Assembly: GCF_042684265.1 (NCBI RefSeq)
Contig: NZ_JBHULB010000008.1
Span: 186,001 to 250,000 of the forward strand
Origin: Croceitalea marina
GTDB taxonomy: Bacteria > Bacteroidota > Bacteroidia > Flavobacteriales > Flavobacteriaceae
Reading direction: 5' to 3'
DNA length: 64,000 bases
This document shows, in pieces, positions 1 to 8,934 of this stretch. Under the pieces are notes generated by a model, which saw nothing but the letters and a program-made list of their open reading frames with translations, made no database searches and was not told the DNA's origin. Numbering within the stretch: the first letter of the stretch is position 1; each line of letters starts with the position of its first letter. The translations under genes and the position numbers were made by a program.

Positions 1-587
1 CATTGGCCTACAACGATGTAAAAAATGCCTTTGAACACTACCTTAAATACTATAACAATGGTAGGCCCGTAATCATTGCAGGGCATAGTCAAGGAACAAC
101 CCATGCAGGACCGCTAATCAAAGAATTTTTTGATAACACATCGTTACAGCAGCAATTAGTAGCTGCATACCTCATTGGCATGCCAGTGACCAAGGACTAT
201 TTCAAAACTATTTTTCCTTGTGAAAGCGCAACCGAACTGGGCTGCTTTATTTCGTGGAGAACCTTCAAAAGAAACTACATTCCAGATGACAGACCTGTCG
301 ACGATTCTATTTTAGTAACTAACCCTTTAAACTGGACAACGGATACTACCTATGTTGCAAAAAACCAAAACTTGGGGGCTGTACTCAGAGATTTTAATCG
401 AATACTTCCAAGACGTGTAGACGCTCAAGTTCATGAGGGTATTCTATGGGCAACAAAACCAAAGTTTCCTTGGAGCTTTTTATATCGCAGTAAAAATTAC
501 CATATCGCAGATATCAATTTCTACTACATGAATATTAAGGAGAATGCCGAAAGAAGAGTAAAAGTTTATCTAGATGCCAAAAACTAA
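1..587 (+). CDS. DUF3089 family alpha/beta-hydrolase-like protein, 5'-truncated
   Basis: This is the C-terminal ~194 residues of a gene whose start lies left of the window; the reading frame is open from the first bases. The segment GHSQGTTHAG is a classic nucleophile elbow (G-x-S-x-G) followed by a small-residue helix, as in DUF3089 proteins, a poorly characterised alpha/beta-hydrolase group. The later YHIADINFYY tail, with a conserved His, also fits that family. The substrate is unknown. The next gene begins 2 bp after the stop, so the two are probably co-transcribed. The family call is from recognition of the motif and the overall sequence. Confidence 0.72.
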   Translation, partial: LAYNDVKNAFEHYLKYYNNGRPVIIAGHSQGTTHAGPLIKEFFDNTSLQQQLVAAYLIGMPVTKDYFKTIFPCESATELGCFISWRTFKRNYIPDDRPVDDSILVTNPLNWTTDTTYVAKNQNLGAVLRDFNRILPRRVDAQVHEGILWATKPKFPWSFLYRSKNYHIADINFYYMNIKENAERRVKVYLDAKN

Positions 588-589
588 CT

Positions 590-2479
590 ATGAAACCTTA
601 TTACCTCAAATTAACTCTATTCTTTTTAGCACTAAGCACAAATGGTTTTTCGCAAGAAACTTTTGATATTCAATTTCCTCAAGGCGAGAGAAGCATTGTT
701 TGTCAACGGTGCTTTCAGGCCTTTGCCCAAAAACCCAAGGAAGTAGGTTTTTCAATTAAGATGGACCAAACCAATACGCTCTATTTTGAGGTGAACGATA
801 AGAAATGGTTTAACCTCTTGTTTAAAAACGCAGGTGATGGTATTGCCGTAGATGTCGTTTCAAAAGATAGGTACGGCTGTCTTGAAGTATTGCCAGAGTT
901 ACAGCAAATACGGGGTGAACTTCTAAAACCAGTTTACGCCCCTGAGTTAAAAAAAACCCTTCGCCCAGCTGAGAACAATAAATTTAGAGCTCGGGTCGGA
1001 CGCTTGCCAGATTCATACAAGACTAAAGAAGTTGAATTTAACATCCTCTTTTTAACGGATAAGAACCTTTGTCAATACTATACTATTTTCAACCTAGAAT
1101 CCTACCAATGGGATTTGTTGGATATGGGCATGTATCTAGACTCTATAACCTACAAGACCAAGTTAAGTGCCAAAGCGCACGATGACCAGTATTCGCTCAA
1201 ACAAAAAACACTTACGTTTACCATTCCTTTTGAAAAAAATAAATCTATCTATTCTCAAGAGGATATAAAACCCCTTTACGATTCGCTCAGATTAACTGAT
1301 TTCAATATCAAAAAAATTGATATAAAGGCTTATGCCTCAGTAGAAGGTAATGCCGAACGTAACCTAAAACTACAACAAGAAAGGGCATCAAGTATAGTAA
1401 AAGCAATGCAGGCTTTTCAAGAGCCCACAATAGAAACCAAAGTTTCTACGTCTGAAAACTGGGTAGAGTTCTTGAATGATATTACCGGAACGAACTTTGA
1501 CTCTTTTAAATCGCTGCCCAAAGCCGAGGTAAAACAAAAACTAACTGGCAGCACTGCACAAGAATTAGAGAAATACCTTCGAAACCATAGAAAAGCAGTT
1601 ATTCGTTTAGAATTGGAACGTATAGACAAGTATAAGGACATGGCTACAGAAGTCATTATTAGTTTATTTAATCAAGCAATTGGTGACGATAATCTAGACG
1701 AAGCAACTACCCTGCAAAACTCGATTTTTGAACGCTTAAAAGACAAAGAAGCAAATCCAGATGTATTGTCTTCCATGGAAATTCCAAGACAGTTAAAATA
1801 TACGCCATTTTTTAATAAAAACTCTGCTTTTAGGTATTTAAAGGATGAACGCAATCTGCTTATTGCCTACAAAGAACTCCAAGAGCTAGAAAAATTAGCT
1901 CCAAAGGACAAACGAATTAAATACAATATTGCCGCCTTAAAAATGCGTATTTGGCGCTATAACGTAGAACCTGTAAAACAGGAAAATTTTAAGAACGAAC
2001 TCTTAAACCTAAAAAAGTACGGCATTAACCAAAGATTAATCAATCGTATGCTGGTGAACTATCACATTATTAAAAGTGAGTTGTACATGCGAGCAAGAGA
2101 TTATGCCAACAAGGATAAATCCGTAGCATATATAGTGGCAAACTATAAAAACGTACCACTCCAAGATTATGATTACCTAAGTCTAGCCCAGTTTTTGACC
2201 TATTATGCCGACCTTAAGGCTGCCGAAAATTTACTACAACCAAAAATGAAGACCGTAGACGTTGATGAAAATCTGTTGTTTTACTATCTAAACCTTACAT
2301 TGGTGAATAAGGAAATCATTCAAAATCCTGAGTATCGCACCATCATGCTTAATGCCATTAACCTGAACAAAGAACGATTCTGTAGGCTTTTCAATGCATC
2401 CAATGAAGGTGGGATCACCTTCCAGTTATTGGAAGATGATTATTTACATGACACCTATTGTGAGAGTTGTGAGAATTAA
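590..2479 (+). CDS. Secreted protein of unknown function with OmpA-like segment
   Basis: This 629-residue protein starts with a signal peptide (MKPYYLKLTLFFLALSTNGF, cleaved near FSQ). A C-x-x-C pair (CQRC) follows near residue 38, and a second (CESC) sits at the extreme C-terminus. Around residues 235-275 the pattern IDIKAYASVEGNAERNLKLQ resembles the start of an OmpA/MotB peptidoglycan-binding domain, where a spatial-variable Ser/Gly turn is followed by N-x-x-L-x-x-x-R-A. The rest is charged and helical and may form TPR-like repeats (residues ~400-600). I do not recognise a named family. It is probably periplasmic or outer-membrane associated. Its 3' end overlaps convergent ligA by 4 bp. 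Confidence 0.75.
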   Translation: MKPYYLKLTLFFLALSTNGFSQETFDIQFPQGERSIVCQRCFQAFAQKPKEVGFSIKMDQTNTLYFEVNDKKWFNLLFKNAGDGIAVDVVSKDRYGCLEVLPELQQIRGELLKPVYAPELKKTLRPAENNKFRARVGRLPDSYKTKEVEFNILFLTDKNLCQYYTIFNLESYQWDLLDMGMYLDSITYKTKLSAKAHDDQYSLKQKTLTFTIPFEKNKSIYSQEDIKPLYDSLRLTDFNIKKIDIKAYASVEGNAERNLKLQQERASSIVKAMQAFQEPTIETKVSTSENWVEFLNDITGTNFDSFKSLPKAEVKQKLTGSTAQELEKYLRNHRKAVIRLELERIDKYKDMATEVIISLFNQAIGDDNLDEATTLQNSIFERLKDKEANPDVLSSMEIPRQLKYTPFFNKNSAFRYLKDERNLLIAYKELQELEKLAPKDKRIKYNIAALKMRIWRYNVEPVKQENFKNELLNLKKYGINQRLINRMLVNYHIIKSELYMRARDYANKDKSVAYIVANYKNVPLQDYDYLSLAQFLTYYADLKAAENLLQPKMKTVDVDENLLFYYLNLTLVNKEIIQNPEYRTIMLNAINLNKERFCRLFNASNEGGITFQLLEDDYLHDTYCESCEN

Positions 2480-4470
2480 AACATGTTCAAAAACTCCTGC
2501 TCAGAAATAATAGGCACCCTGAGCCCTTCGGCCTTTGTTTTTTTGCTTGGCCCCATATTAGCCCCGGCTACTAAATAGGTGGTTTTAGAAGATATGGAAG
2601 AAGAAACCTTACCTCCATTATCTTCTATCAATTTTTTAAGCTCTGTACGACCAATAGTTTCAAATACTCCAGAAACCACAAAAGTTTTTCCTTTTAAGGT
2701 GTCCGATTGATTTTGTAGTTGCTCTTCAGATAATGAAAATTGCAGACCATATGATTTTAATCGCTCAACAATCCGTTGATTGGTTTCATCACTAAAAAAT
2801 TGTACCACACTTTCCGCAATTCTACCCCCTATTTCATCGACTGCGATAAGTTCTTCTTCGTTGGCCACCATCAAGGTGTCGATATTTTTATAGGCCTTGG
2901 CCAGTTTCTTTGCTACCGTTTCCCCCACATAACGTATCCCTAGTCCAAAAAGAACGCGTTCAAAAGGAATTGCTTTTGAAGCCGCTACCCCGTTCACCAG
3001 ATTTTCTGCGGATTTCTCCGCCATACGTTCCAAAGGCATAACCTGCTCTTTAGAAAGGGTATATAAATCAGCATAGTTGCCAATCAAGCCCTCTTTAAAC
3101 AATAACTCTACAGTCTCACCTCCTAAGCCTTCGATATCCATCGCTTTACGCGAAATAAAGTGTTGAATGCGACCCGTAATCTGTGGCGGACAGCCGGAGT
3201 CATTCGGGCAAAAATGCTGTGCTTCCCCTTCCTTTCGAATCAGCGCTGTATCGCATTCGGGGCAATTTGTTCTATAAATAGTCGCCTGGGAATCAATTGG
3301 GCGTTTAGTGAAATCTACTGAAATTATTTTTGGTATAATCTCCCCACCCTTTTCAACAAATACCGTATCTCCTTCACGAATATCCAGTTTTGCTATTTGA
3401 TCGGCATTATGCAAAGAGGCTCTTTTTACAGTGGTACCCGCCAGTAAAACAGGTTCTAAGTTTGCTACTGGGGTTATCGCACCTGTTCTACCTACTTGAT
3501 AGGTAATCTCGTTCAATATAGTAGAAACCTGCTCCGCCTTGAATTTATAGGCCATTGCCCATCGTGGTGCCTTGGCGGTATACCCTAATTCGTCTTGATG
3601 TCTTAAACTATTGACCTTAACGACTACGCCATCGGTCTCATACGGTAAATCGTGACGCTTAACATCCCAATCTTCGACAAACTGCATTACTTCATCTGTA
3701 GTTTTGCAGAGCTTCGCTACCGTGGGCACTTTAAAGCCCCATTCGCGTGCTTTTTCGAGCATGTCAAATTGAGCGTCGAAATTCAAATTCTTACCGACTA
3801 TACTATATAATAGGCATTCTAAAGGGCGCTTAGCCACAATAGCGCTGTCTTGAAGTTTTAAGCTGCCAGATGCTGTATTTCTTGGATTCATATAGGCTTC
3901 TTCACCATTGGCCAAACGCTCTTGATTCATTTTGGCAAAACCCTCTAGGGTAAGGATGATTTCACCTCTAATATCAAACTTTGCTGGGTAATCGCCCTTT
4001 AATTGAAGTGGTACCGATTTTATTGTTTTAATATTTGCGGTAACATCATCACCTTGAAATCCATCGCCCCTGGTTACTGCTCGAACCAATTTTCCCTCTT
4101 CATAAGTTAAACTTATAGATGCCCCGTCATATTTTAATTCACAGGTAAAGGCCACCTCAACATCCCCTAAAATACGTTGAATACGTTTTTCCCAATCCTC
4201 CAAATCTTCCTTTGAATAGGAGTTATCCAAAGAGTACATTCTAGACTCATGAACTATAGTTTCAAAATTCTTGGTTACTGCCCCACCAACCCTTAAAGTG
4301 GGGGAAGATTCGTCATAGAACTCTGGATATTGCTCTTCTAAGGCCTGAAGTTCTTTCAGCTTTATATCAAAATCATAATCTGAAATAGTAGGATTGTCCA
4401 AAACATAATAGTTGTAATTATGTTCCCTTAATTCATCACGAAGGCTCTCTATTTTATCTTTAACGTCCAT
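2476..4470 (-). CDS. ligA: NAD-dependent DNA ligase LigA
   Basis: LigA seals nicks in duplex DNA using NAD+ during replication and repair. The adenylation motif is ELKYDGAS with nucleophile Lys113. The N-terminal Ia domain holds the Y-x2-D-x-P-x-I-S-D-x-x-Y/F-D pattern (YYVLDNPTISDYDFD). A four-Cys zinc finger (CPEC ... CPNDSGC) lies at about residues 400-430, then helix-hairpin-helix repeats, and a C-terminal BRCT domain begins near residue 585 (LKGKTFVVSG). The length, 664 residues, is normal. The gene is last in a minus-strand operon and its ATG abuts the upstream LOG-family stop codon with no gap. Confidence 0.98.
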   Translation of the reverse strand: MDVKDKIESLRDELREHNYNYYVLDNPTISDYDFDIKLKELQALEEQYPEFYDESSPTLRVGGAVTKNFETIVHESRMYSLDNSYSKEDLEDWEKRIQRILGDVEVAFTCELKYDGASISLTYEEGKLVRAVTRGDGFQGDDVTANIKTIKSVPLQLKGDYPAKFDIRGEIILTLEGFAKMNQERLANGEEAYMNPRNTASGSLKLQDSAIVAKRPLECLLYSIVGKNLNFDAQFDMLEKAREWGFKVPTVAKLCKTTDEVMQFVEDWDVKRHDLPYETDGVVVKVNSLRHQDELGYTAKAPRWAMAYKFKAEQVSTILNEITYQVGRTGAITPVANLEPVLLAGTTVKRASLHNADQIAKLDIREGDTVFVEKGGEIIPKIISVDFTKRPIDSQATIYRTNCPECDTALIRKEGEAQHFCPNDSGCPPQITGRIQHFISRKAMDIEGLGGETVELLFKEGLIGNYADLYTLSKEQVMPLERMAEKSAENLVNGVAASKAIPFERVLFGLGIRYVGETVAKKLAKAYKNIDTLMVANEEELIAVDEIGGRIAESVVQFFSDETNQRIVERLKSYGLQFSLSEEQLQNQSDTLKGKTFVVSGVFETIGRTELKKLIEDNGGKVSSSISSKTTYLVAGANMGPSKKTKAEGLRVPIISEQEFLNMF

Positions 4471-5052
4471 TTACGTCTGTTCTTTGGTTAACCATTTTGG
4501 TACTGGGATTGGTTTATAAGCAGCCATTTTATGCAGTAAATCAGGAATTGTGTTTGCCACCAAAATCATATCAAGATTGATTTGCTTTACAAATTCTTGG
4601 TGTACCATGTGTTGCATCATACTTAAAAGTGCATCATAAAACCCGTTTGTATTTAAAATGCCGATAGGATATTGGTGCAAACCTAATTGTGCCCAAGTAA
4701 GCATTTCAAAAAACTCTTCTAAAGTTCCATATCCGCCAGGAAGCATGATAATTCCATCAGATAGCTCGTGCATCTTGAGCTTGCGCTCATGCATATCTAG
4801 GGTGACGATTAGCTCGGTCAGTTCAGGGTGATAAACTTCTTTTTTCATTAAAAACTTTGGAATTACTCCGATAACCTCCCCCTTATTAGTTAGCGCACCT
4901 GATGCTACCTGGCCCATAATTCCGATTTTTGCGCCGCCATATATCAATTTGATGTTAGATTCAGCAAAAGCTTTACCTAACGCAAATGCATCTTGGGCGT
5001 ATTTTTTATCGGCTCCTTCACTACTGCCACAAAACACTACAACACTTTTCAT
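4471..5052 (-). CDS. LOG-family protein (TIGR00730, lysine-decarboxylase-like Rossmann fold)
   Basis: This 193-residue protein carries the LOG-family signature PGGYGTLEEFFE (residues 105-116) and the upstream GG-x(2)-G-x-MG motif. Plant and bacterial LOG proteins hydrolyse nucleoside 5'-monophosphates to free base and ribose 5-phosphate, as in cytokinin activation. The bacterial housekeeping role is less clear. Older databases call such proteins lysine decarboxylases, which is wrong for this fold. The gene overlaps prmC by 4 bp upstream and directly abuts ligA downstream, so translational coupling is likely. Confidence 0.92.
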   Translation of the reverse strand: MKSVVVFCGSSEGADKKYAQDAFALGKAFAESNIKLIYGGAKIGIMGQVASGALTNKGEVIGVIPKFLMKKEVYHPELTELIVTLDMHERKLKMHELSDGIIMLPGGYGTLEEFFEMLTWAQLGLHQYPIGILNTNGFYDALLSMMQHMVHQEFVKQINLDMILVANTIPDLLHKMAAYKPIPVPKWLTKEQT

Positions 5053-5912
5053 TGTTCTTTTTTTATACCACGAAGCATACGCGTGTTTTCAAAAATATCT
5101 TTTTTCAAGCTTACGTCACAAAAATTTTCGCCTTCAAATAAATCCTTGGTTTCTTCTGCTAAGTATTGATTGAGTTCAGCATAAATTTTTCCGTTTTTAA
5201 GCAAATGGGTATCTGAAAATTGAGCGATTGCTTTATAGAATATAAGGGCGTTATTATCAGGCACGAACAAAGCTAAAGAAGGTTCGTGTTTTTTAACATT
5301 ATTCTTAATCTCCGCTTTTTCAAGCTCTCGAACATAAGGCGGATTGGAAACAATAATATCAAAGTTTGAATCGAGCCTGAGGCTCGCATCTAAAACATCG
5401 CCTTGAACAAATTCAATTTCAACAGTATTTAATTTCGCATTCTCTTGTGCTAAGACAAGGGCCTCGGGTGAAATATCTAAGGCCGTTACTTTAGCATATG
5501 GTAAGGCTTTGGCAAGAGCAATTGCAATGCAACCGCTCCCAGTTCCAATATCTAAAATGTTGATATGCTCTAGGTTTAAGCTTTGTACGTCCTCCAATAT
5601 CCAGGTTACCAGTTCTTCGGTCTCTGGTCTAGGGATAAGTACATTTTTATTTACTTTTAAGGTTACATCCATAAAGTACGCTTCCCCTAAAATGTATTGA
5701 ATAGGTATTTCAAGTTTTAGTTGTGCCAACGCGTCAAAAAAAGGTTGTTCTTCTTCTTTACTAATAGCAAGTTGTGGCTGCATTACCAAGGCAAACCTTT
5801 CAAGTCTCAAATGTTTTTCTAACAAAAGGTAGAAAAAAGTGGCTACCTCTTCTTTAGGGTAAAGGGCATCCAATTCAAGATGAAATATGTTTTTGATTTC
5901 AGATACGATCAT
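5049..5912 (-). CDS. prmC: Peptide chain release factor N5-glutamine methyltransferase PrmC
   Basis: PrmC methylates the Gln of the GGQ motif in release factors RF1 and RF2 using S-adenosylmethionine, which raises termination efficiency. The SAM-binding motif DIGTGSGC is at residues 121-128 and the diagnostic NPPY catalytic motif at 190-193. The N-terminal ~90 residues form the helical substrate-binding domain. The substrate-loop motif PRPETEELV (94-102) is also typical. The 287-residue length is normal. It overlaps both the upstream GNAT gene and the downstream LOG gene by 4 bp, which argues for one coupled operon. Confidence 0.97.
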   Translation of the reverse strand: MIVSEIKNIFHLELDALYPKEEVATFFYLLLEKHLRLERFALVMQPQLAISKEEEQPFFDALAQLKLEIPIQYILGEAYFMDVTLKVNKNVLIPRPETEELVTWILEDVQSLNLEHINILDIGTGSGCIAIALAKALPYAKVTALDISPEALVLAQENAKLNTVEIEFVQGDVLDASLRLDSNFDIIVSNPPYVRELEKAEIKNNVKKHEPSLALFVPDNNALIFYKAIAQFSDTHLLKNGKIYAELNQYLAEETKDLFEGENFCDVSLKKDIFENTRMLRGIKKEQ

Positions 5913-6397
5913 GTCAAGGTTTTAAGCATCCAAACAGGGCAGGAATAGTGACCAGTGTCTCCCAGTGGTTTTTCAATATATTCAAAACCATTTTTTAAGT
6001 ATAGTTTCTGGGCCGCTTTCATATAAGGCATGGTTTCTATGTAGCATTGTTCATAGCCAAAGAATTTTGCACGATCCAAGCAGGTTTCAATCATTTGGGC
6101 ACCTAAGCCCTTACCTCGTGCACTTTCTAAGAAATACATTTTTTGTAGCTCGCAGATATTGCCTTCATAATTTTCTAATTGTGCAATACCTGCACACCCC
6201 ATGATAACGCCGTTTTCCTTTAAGACAAAATAAGTGGCTCTTGGTTTGTCGTAGGCCTCGAACATTGTGTCTAGAATTTTATCGGCATACGCGGTACCAA
6301 CTTTGGGCACACCTAAATCTTCTAAAACCTTACGGATTACTTTAGCAACTTCTTGGTTATCATTTAAAGTTATTTCCCGAATATTGACTGACTGCAT
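5909..6397 (-). CDS. GNAT family N-acetyltransferase
   Basis: This 162-residue single-domain acetyltransferase has the acetyl-CoA-binding motif ARGKGLGAQMI (R-x-x-G-x-G/A type) near residues 94-104, preceded by the beta-strand ICELQKMYF and followed by a C-terminal motif-B region (AQKLYLKNGFEYIEKPLG). It resembles the small flavobacterial GNATs usually annotated only to family level; the substrate cannot be inferred. It is the first gene of the minus-strand GNAT-prmC-LOG-ligA operon. Its start is divergent from ribD with only ~30 bp between start codons, so the two promoters must overlap. Confidence 0.9.
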   Translation of the reverse strand: MQSVNIREITLNDNQEVAKVIRKVLEDLGVPKVGTAYADKILDTMFEAYDKPRATYFVLKENGVIMGCAGIAQLENYEGNICELQKMYFLESARGKGLGAQMIETCLDRAKFFGYEQCYIETMPYMKAAQKLYLKNGFEYIEKPLGDTGHYSCPVWMLKTLT

Positions 6398-6426
6398 TTT
6401 GAAATTTATTATGCTACTTTTATGCC

Positions 6427-7476
6427 GTGAATATAGATGAAAAATACATGTTGCGCTGTATCCAATTGGCCAAAAATGGATTAGGCACTACAGCTCCCAA
6501 TCCAATGGTCGGTTGCGTAATTATTCACAAAGAAAAAAATATCGGAGAAGGATATACCAGCCCTTATGGCGGGCCACACGCAGAAGTGAACGCAATCAAC
6601 GCTGTAAAAAATAAAGCAGTACTTTCTGCATCAACGTTATACGTCACCTTAGAACCATGTGCGCATTTTGGCAAAACGCCACCTTGTGTTAATCTCATTT
6701 TAAAATATAAGATTCCTCGAGTGGTAATCGGACTTCAAGACCCGAACAAAAAAGTAGCTGGCAAGAGCATTGAAATGCTAAGAGATGCTGGTTGTGAAGT
6801 TAGCATTGGTGTTTTAGAAAAGGAATGCCGTGAGCACCATAAGCGATTTTTAAGTGCTCAAGAAAAACAAAGACCTTATATCATATTAAAATGGGCAGAA
6901 ACCATAAATGGTTTTATCGCTCCGGTTAACGCCATCCGTAAAAAAGAACCCGAACCCTATTGGATTACCAATCCATATTCCAAACAACTGGTGCACAAAT
7001 GGCGCAGCCAAGAGCAGGCAATCTTAGTTGGAACAACTACCGTTTTAGCCGATAACCCAAAGCTCACTGCAAGAACTTGGAAGGGTCAAAACCCTGTAAG
7101 GGTAGTTATAGATAAAGATTTAAAGATACCCGCTAATTATAACATATTCGATGGTTCTGTTAAGACCATTATTATTACTACGATAGATGATACTTCAAAA
7201 TTTATCGATAGTGTCTCATATGAAACTGCAACCTTTAAAAACTTACCAAAAGAAATTTGCGATATACTCTACAAACATGAAATAAATAGTGTTTTTGTAG
7301 AAGGTGGTGCCCAGACATTACAAGCTTTTATTGATACTAATTTTTGGGATGAAGCCAGAATTTTTAAAGGAAATATCACTTTTGCAAATGGAATTAAAGC
7401 TCCAAGTATAACAGGAAAACAGATAGCCGAAAAACGAATTTTAGAGGACAATTTGAGAATACTTAAAAATGATTAA
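6427..7476 (+). CDS. ribD: Bifunctional diaminohydroxyphosphoribosylaminopyrimidine deaminase/reductase RibD
   Basis: RibD catalyses the deamination and reduction steps of riboflavin synthesis. The N-terminal deaminase has the zinc site H51-A-E53 and P-C78-(x8)-C87 (PCAHFGKTPPC). The C-terminal reductase domain (from ~residue 148) has the VGTTTVLADNPKLTAR strand and the GGAQTL nucleotide-binding loop. The start is a GTG: beginning there gives the family-typical NIDEKYMLRCIQLAKNG, whereas the next ATG would cut into helix 1. A TACTTTTA element ends 5 bp before the GTG, so the mRNA may be almost leaderless. It overlaps the HAD gene by 8 bp. Confidence 0.96.
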   Translation: MNIDEKYMLRCIQLAKNGLGTTAPNPMVGCVIIHKEKNIGEGYTSPYGGPHAEVNAINAVKNKAVLSASTLYVTLEPCAHFGKTPPCVNLILKYKIPRVVIGLQDPNKKVAGKSIEMLRDAGCEVSIGVLEKECREHHKRFLSAQEKQRPYIILKWAETINGFIAPVNAIRKKEPEPYWITNPYSKQLVHKWRSQEQAILVGTTTVLADNPKLTARTWKGQNPVRVVIDKDLKIPANYNIFDGSVKTIIITTIDDTSKFIDSVSYETATFKNLPKEICDILYKHEINSVFVEGGAQTLQAFIDTNFWDEARIFKGNITFANGIKAPSITGKQIAEKRILEDNLRILKND

Positions 7477-8077
7477 AAACCTGATACTTGATTTTGGCGA
7501 TATTTTTATCAACCTAGACAAATCTGCGACGGCAAGGGCCATGAAAGCTTTCGGGTTTGAAGAAATAACCCCAGAATTAGATACATTGTTCAAAGACTAT
7601 GAAAAAGGCTTGATTACTACCGAGTCTTTTTTAAATACAACCCAACTGCTGTTCCCGAAAGCAACAAGAGAAGATTTAATAGACGCATGGAACGCGATTT
7701 TATTGAATTTTCCCGATTATCGTTTAGAATTTATTGAAGAATTGGCACAACTAAAAAAGTATCGCTTGTTTTTATTGAGCAATACCAATGAACTTCATAT
7801 TGATTATGTTAAACAACAGATTGGAGTCTCAAAATATAATAGCTTTAAAAACTGTTTTGAAGTTTTTTACCTTTCTAACGAAATGGGAATGCGAAAACCG
7901 GATACTGAGATATTTCAATTTGTGTTGAAAAAGAACGGATTGATAACTGAAGAAACCTTTTTTGTAGATGACACAAAAGAAAATATAGATGCCGCCGCCG
8001 AATTAGGTATTAAAACCTGGCATTTAAATGTTGGTCAAGAAGATATTACTTCATTAAAATCGAAACTGCAATGTTAG
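7469..8077 (+). CDS. HAD-superfamily IA hydrolase (YihX/HAD-IA-v3 type)
   Basis: This 202-residue HAD phosphatase has motif I ILDFGDIFINLD with nucleophile Asp8. The usual second Asp is Gly10, as is common in the YihX-like branch. Motif II is FLLSNTNE, motif III lies in MRKPDTEIF, and motif IV is FFVDDTKENI. A helical cap is inserted after motif I. The family dephosphorylates sugar or nucleotide phosphates. Placement directly behind ribD, with an 8 bp overlap, makes it a candidate for the missing phosphatase of riboflavin synthesis (5-amino-6-ribitylamino-uracil 5'-phosphate), but that role is inference only. Confidence 0.9.
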   Translation: MIKNLILDFGDIFINLDKSATARAMKAFGFEEITPELDTLFKDYEKGLITTESFLNTTQLLFPKATREDLIDAWNAILLNFPDYRLEFIEELAQLKKYRLFLLSNTNELHIDYVKQQIGVSKYNSFKNCFEVFYLSNEMGMRKPDTEIFQFVLKKNGLITEETFFVDDTKENIDAAAELGIKTWHLNVGQEDITSLKSKLQC

Positions 8078-8934
8078 ACCTTATTCTGAGCGTACTCTGC
8101 TCGAGCTTAATATTTGTGATCTTCAAGCTTTTCGATGTTTTTAAAATTCAGACGCTTTATGCCATAATCACAAACTACATTGTGGCCAGCTGTACCGGAT
8201 TATTCTTTTACGAAGAAAAAATTAGTGTAACCCAGGTATACCATTCAGATTGGTTTTGGGGAACGCTTGCTTTAGGAGTACTTTTCATCATTGTATTTAA
8301 CATCATGGCAAAAACTTCTCAGCAAGTAGGGGTGGCAGTAGCCTCTGTAGCTACAAAAATGTCATTGGTTATACCCGTTTTGGTGGGGATTTTAGCTTAC
8401 AAAGAATCTTTATCCACCTTAAAAGTGATTGGTATTTTGTTAGCACTGGCAGCAGTTTATTTTGCATCGGTAAAAGAAAACACGATTTCGTTTTCAAAGA
8501 AAACGCTTTTGCTTCCTGTTTTAGTTTTCTTGGGCTCCGGGATAATAGATGCAAGTATCAATTATTTTAGGGAGACCAAATTAAATAGTACCGAATTTCC
8601 GTTATTTTCTGCCACCGTATTTGCCGCGGCAGCCACTACAGGCTTATTATTTATTGTATTAAAGTCTTCAAAAGCTCCACTTAAAGTAAATTTTCGAAAT
8701 GTTTTGGGAGGAATTGCACTTGGGATACCCAATTACTTTTCGATTTTCTTTTTACTAAGGGCACTGCAGAATGACACGCTCAATAGCGCATCGGTCTTTA
8801 CCATAAATAATGTAGCTATTGTGATGTTCTCTACACTTTTAGGTATCGTGCTGTTCAAAGAGAAACTGAACCCAAAAAATTGGGGCGGAATTGTCTTAGC
8901 AGTCATTAGTATTTTATTGGTAGCGCTATTTTAA
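8071..8934 (+). CDS. EamA/DMT-family membrane transporter
   Basis: This 287-residue protein has about ten hydrophobic segments arranged as two repeats of five, as in the drug/metabolite transporter superfamily. The second half ends with the typical NNVAIVMFSTLLGIVLFKEKLNPKNWGG pattern (conserved FKE between the last two helices; the first repeat has the corresponding AYKESL). The substrate cannot be told from sequence. It overlaps the HAD gene by 7 bp and shares one base with the yigZ-like gene, so it is inside the ribD operon. A metabolite exporter or importer linked to riboflavin metabolism is possible but unproven. Confidence 0.88.
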   Translation: MLDLILSVLCSSLIFVIFKLFDVFKIQTLYAIITNYIVASCTGLFFYEEKISVTQVYHSDWFWGTLALGVLFIIVFNIMAKTSQQVGVAVASVATKMSLVIPVLVGILAYKESLSTLKVIGILLALAAVYFASVKENTISFSKKTLLLPVLVFLGSGIIDASINYFRETKLNSTEFPLFSATVFAAAATTGLLFIVLKSSKAPLKVNFRNVLGGIALGIPNYFSIFFLLRALQNDTLNSASVFTINNVAIVMFSTLLGIVLFKEKLNPKNWGGIVLAVISILLVALF

